Shown here in pieces: positions 61,372 to 64,000 of a stretch of DNA of 64,000 bases. Below the pieces are notes generated by a model that made no database searches, was not told where the DNA came from, and saw only the letters and a program-made list of their open reading frames with translations. The DNA is from Camellia lanceoleosa (Eukaryota; Streptophyta; Magnoliopsida; Ericales; Theaceae). Every line of letters starts with the position of its first letter. Within the stretch, counting starts at the first letter, position 1. The DNA is taken from positions 193,538,148 through 193,602,147 of the forward strand of contig CM045762.1 of NCBI GenBank assembly GCA_025200525.1, in the 5' to 3' direction. The position numbers were made by a program, and so were the translations under genes.

Positions 61372-62450
61372 AAAAGGATTTTAACTAATCTATATGAGGG
61401 GTTGATGGTGGCTAATAAAAGTCCACTTAGAAAAGGAAAAACTTGGCATTACTTACCATGAAGAATATCATGAAGGGATCCATTTGAGGCATACTCATAA
61501 ACAAGGACACGGAGACCACCATCCACACAATAACCAAGAAGCTCAACAACATTTTCATGTTTCAGTCTTGATACCATTGAAACCTGTTAAGTCATGAGGC
61601 AACTGATCAAAATCTGTTATGGCTTAGTTTTGTGGAACTTAATGCATTGTGGTAGGCCCAATGTGTGCTAATAATTCTTGGTCTGGTTGCTTACTGGAGT
61701 CTAACTTTTTAATGGCTGCAGCCTGCCCACTTTTGAGAAGACCATAGTAAACTCTTCCGTATGAGCCCTCACCAATTAATGCCTTTGTACCGAAGTTATC
61801 TGTTATTTCCTTCAGTTCATCTACTGTAATAGTGGGGACAGCAATAGGTAGGATAACTACAGTTTTTGTGTCCTTTGGTGCTGCTTCAGTAGTATGATAA
61901 CCTCTATTGTTGCCTGAATAATGAATTTCCACTCAGTTTCAGATGAAATCAGAGAAGCCTTAAAAAGTAAGAAAGAAAGGAGAATGAATAGCACTGCAAG
62001 ATGATATAACATGCTACGCTTATTATTGCATAACACAGATCCATACAACTGATTTTGAAGTGAATAAGGCATACCCAGAGTTGGTAATGTTTAGATTCCA
62101 CCCAGGGTTGGTAATACACAAAAATGAAATGGCAAACATGTTAATCTCTTTGTTTTCATGCTCAAAGCAAGGAATACAAACTTTAAAATTTTTAGATTCC
62201 AACAATATATATATATATGCCTTTCTCCATATTAGTCCAACGAAGACCTTTACCATTTCAAATAATAAAAGAGGAAACACTGTGAGTTACCTGCTGAGCT
62301 ATTTCCCATGAACGGTCCATTATCAGCAGCCCTTTGCATATCATCTTCTACGCAACAGCTAAAGCAGCTCATGATTCGTTTTTTTCAAATGAACAAGCTG
62401 GATGTGTTAAGAAATACCTTCACACTGCAAACTCACAAAGAGATTCCTTT

Positions 62451-62459
62451 CTATTTATA
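62451..62459 (-). promoter_or_regulatory. TATA box of the PTI1-like pseudogene
   Basis: TATAAATAG on the minus strand, about 80 bp upstream of the start codon at 62372. It is a good plant core-promoter match, so the promoter may still be able to work. Confidence 0.55.
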
Positions 62460-62519
62460 AAGAGAAAATAGTTGGACCAGAAGACAACGGAGACGATTTA
62501 GAGCAAGAAAAATAATGAG

Positions 62520-64000
62520 GCCACATCTCAAAGCAGTATTAGAGTGCATTCCAACTACCTAATAACCTTTGAATTCCACCATACAAAAAAAAAAAAAAAA
62601 AACCCTCTAAATTCTTTTTCCTTTTCTTTTTTACTAAACTTTAATTTTTCACTAGAAAATCTGGGACATGTACATATGCCATCGTCACCAGATCATCAGA
62701 AATATAGCAAAAAAGTAGCATATGTAAGGTAACTTAGGTAAGCATTGTTACACTTGAGCATGTGAAGGTCACTTTTCTTAAAATTTGGGAGGGAGGCAGA
62801 CACCGTGCTCAAGTTATATATGGCATTAGTATATAGAGAGAAGTGATTAATAGTGAGACAGATTGAAAACAACGTATTTGAATTGTTTAAATGTGTAATA
62901 TTGTAACCCACATAATCTATGTCCCGATCATATTTGTGCCAAGGATCAAAATTTTGTTTCGATAGATTGTTTTGATTTACTTAAAAAAAGAAATATTTAA
63001 TAAATATTTTGAATACACGAGAAACCTCAAAAAACTAGAAATGTTTAGAAATAGAAACTAAAGCCTGCATAAATGTTTATACAAGTTCAATAATTAAATA
63101 GCTGAACATGTTTGACGTTTACACGTCTCTTTACATAAAGTGCACAACTAAACAATTTGAAAGTAAATTCAATGCGAACCAGGGAAAGTTAAACTAATGT
63201 TTGTTAAACAAAACAATCTTGTCAAGCATAGATGTATACAATTCAAAATGTACATAAGGTTCCAACCAAAGAAAATTTACAGCATTGTCAAGAATAATAA
63301 TAATAATTACGATACTAATAATAAACAAAGATTAAAGGGTTCCCAAGACATGGGAGGCCCTCTATGCAAACATGGTTGAAGTGTTTTTTTTTTTTTTCTT
63401 CTAAAACAAGATAACAAAATAAGATTCACTAAGTATCAATGAATATTGGAAACTCATAAACAAAATATTTAAATGGTTAGTTGGTGGGGAGAGAGAGAGA
63501 GAGAGAGAGGGAGAGAACAAGTGACTTAACCAAGCCCATTTTCTCTTGACCTCTCTATCTCCTCATCTCCTTTCTACTTTCTCAAATTTTCTAATAAATA
63601 ATTTTATTTTGTTCTCAAATATTTTCTTCTAATGAGAAAATGCAAACAGAAATAAAACTATTGTTAGCTATTCCTAATAATGTGTCAAAAAACTCATGGT
63701 TTCGGAATGCTTTGTAGTGTTTAGGTAAAAAGACTAGAATTTCAAATTTTTGGTAATATTTCGTGTAGTTTTCCAAGGAACAAAAATGTTTCGGCCGTTT
63801 TGATGGAAACAAAACGAAAACTAAAGAAATTTTGGCCCAACGTCAAACCATGATAATGATCAAAATCCTTCTGAACCTCTAGTTAATAACTTTGATGAAA
63901 ATTGAGGCAAATCATGATAATGATCAAAATCCATCTGAATGAAAACTGAGGACAGTTTAATTATGATGAGATTCCAACAAAAAGAAGTAATGCTTGTGAG
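62520..64000. other. upstream region of the PTI1-like pseudogene, no other gene seen
   Basis: AT-rich sequence with an A run near 62586 and a T run near 63387. Small frames here are not convincing. Confidence 0.45.
63490..63511. repeat. (GA)n microsatellite
   Basis: About ten GA units followed by GGGAGAG. Confidence 0.95.

Larger units (their letters stand above)
41160..62372 (-). pseudogene. PTI1-like protein kinase pseudogene (RLCK VIII type), broken by retrotransposons
   Basis: Minus-strand exons: 62372-62291, 61913-61663, 61583-61457, 51739-51466, 50983-50855, 50744-50658, and a last exon split into 50409-50345 and 41226-41160. The joined frame would be about 361 codons, the usual PTI1 length. 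Visible blocks are the N-terminal [40 protein letters not shown] (DFD is normal in this family), [11 protein letters not shown] and FRPNMSIV. Defects: AT instead of GT at the exon 2 donor (61662-61661); an in-frame TAG (51716-51714) and a Trp-to-Gly change in exon 4; a net 4-nt loss in exon 5 (about 50910-50926); and a 9.1-kb LTR element inside the last exon. PTI1 kinases act downstream of AGC kinases and immune signals in plants. This copy should not make a full kinase. Recognition is strong; that it is dead follows from several independent breaks. Confidence 0.92.

Overview
This looks like AT-rich nuclear DNA of a dicot plant. The signs are Ty1/copia and long-LTR (probably Ty3/gypsy) retrotransposons, MITEs, tRNA-derived SINEs, a LINE fragment, and two intron-containing receptor-like kinase genes of plant type. 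There are no bacterial features such as operons, Shine-Dalgarno sites or CRISPR. The species cannot be read from the sequence.

Layout. At 225-5607 lies a decayed copia element (C1, minus strand). From 5.6 to 11.8 kb there is gene-poor sequence with SINE heads, a TAA-flanked MITE, a foldback element around a (GT)n tract, and an exon fragment resembling VPS51. At 11816-26524 lies a second copia element (C2, minus strand, TSD CTTTT). Its 3' LTR is split by a long solo LTR (A), which is itself split by another (B), and its RNase H region is split by a third (C). Two copia-type solo LTRs follow: E at 26591-27894 and F at 28816-29964. From 30 to 33.6 kb the sequence is AT-rich and repetitive.

The only intact protein gene I can reconstruct is a membrane-anchored receptor-like kinase on the plus strand. 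It has 7 coding exons (34648-39820, 509 aa), with a 5'-truncated LINE in intron 2 and a MITE in intron 5. Facing it tail to tail is a PTI1-like cytoplasmic kinase gene on the minus strand (41160-62372), spread over 21 kb. It is a pseudogene: a 9.1-kb gag-only LTR element (41232-50344, TSD ACAAT) sits in the last exon, exon 4 has an in-frame stop, exon 5 has a frameshift, and the exon 2 splice donor has lost its GT. A copia element (C3, 52644-60064, TSD CTTAT) and a roughly 1-kb MITE-like element lie in its third intron. The gag-only element carries a further solo LTR (D, 45229-47648, TSD CTTAG) inside its right LTR.

Most striking pattern. Five long LTRs (A, B, C, D and the gag-only element's LTR) have largely different sequences but a common plan: matching inverted termini and two putative introns at corresponding places. 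Four of the five also have a small hairpin about 47-54 bp before the 3' end, and three of the five, including the gag-only element's, carry arrays of CG-rich palindromes or minisatellites. This suggests a shared, spliced-leader type of LTR architecture and is the best candidate here for something undescribed. All identities and counts were made by eye.
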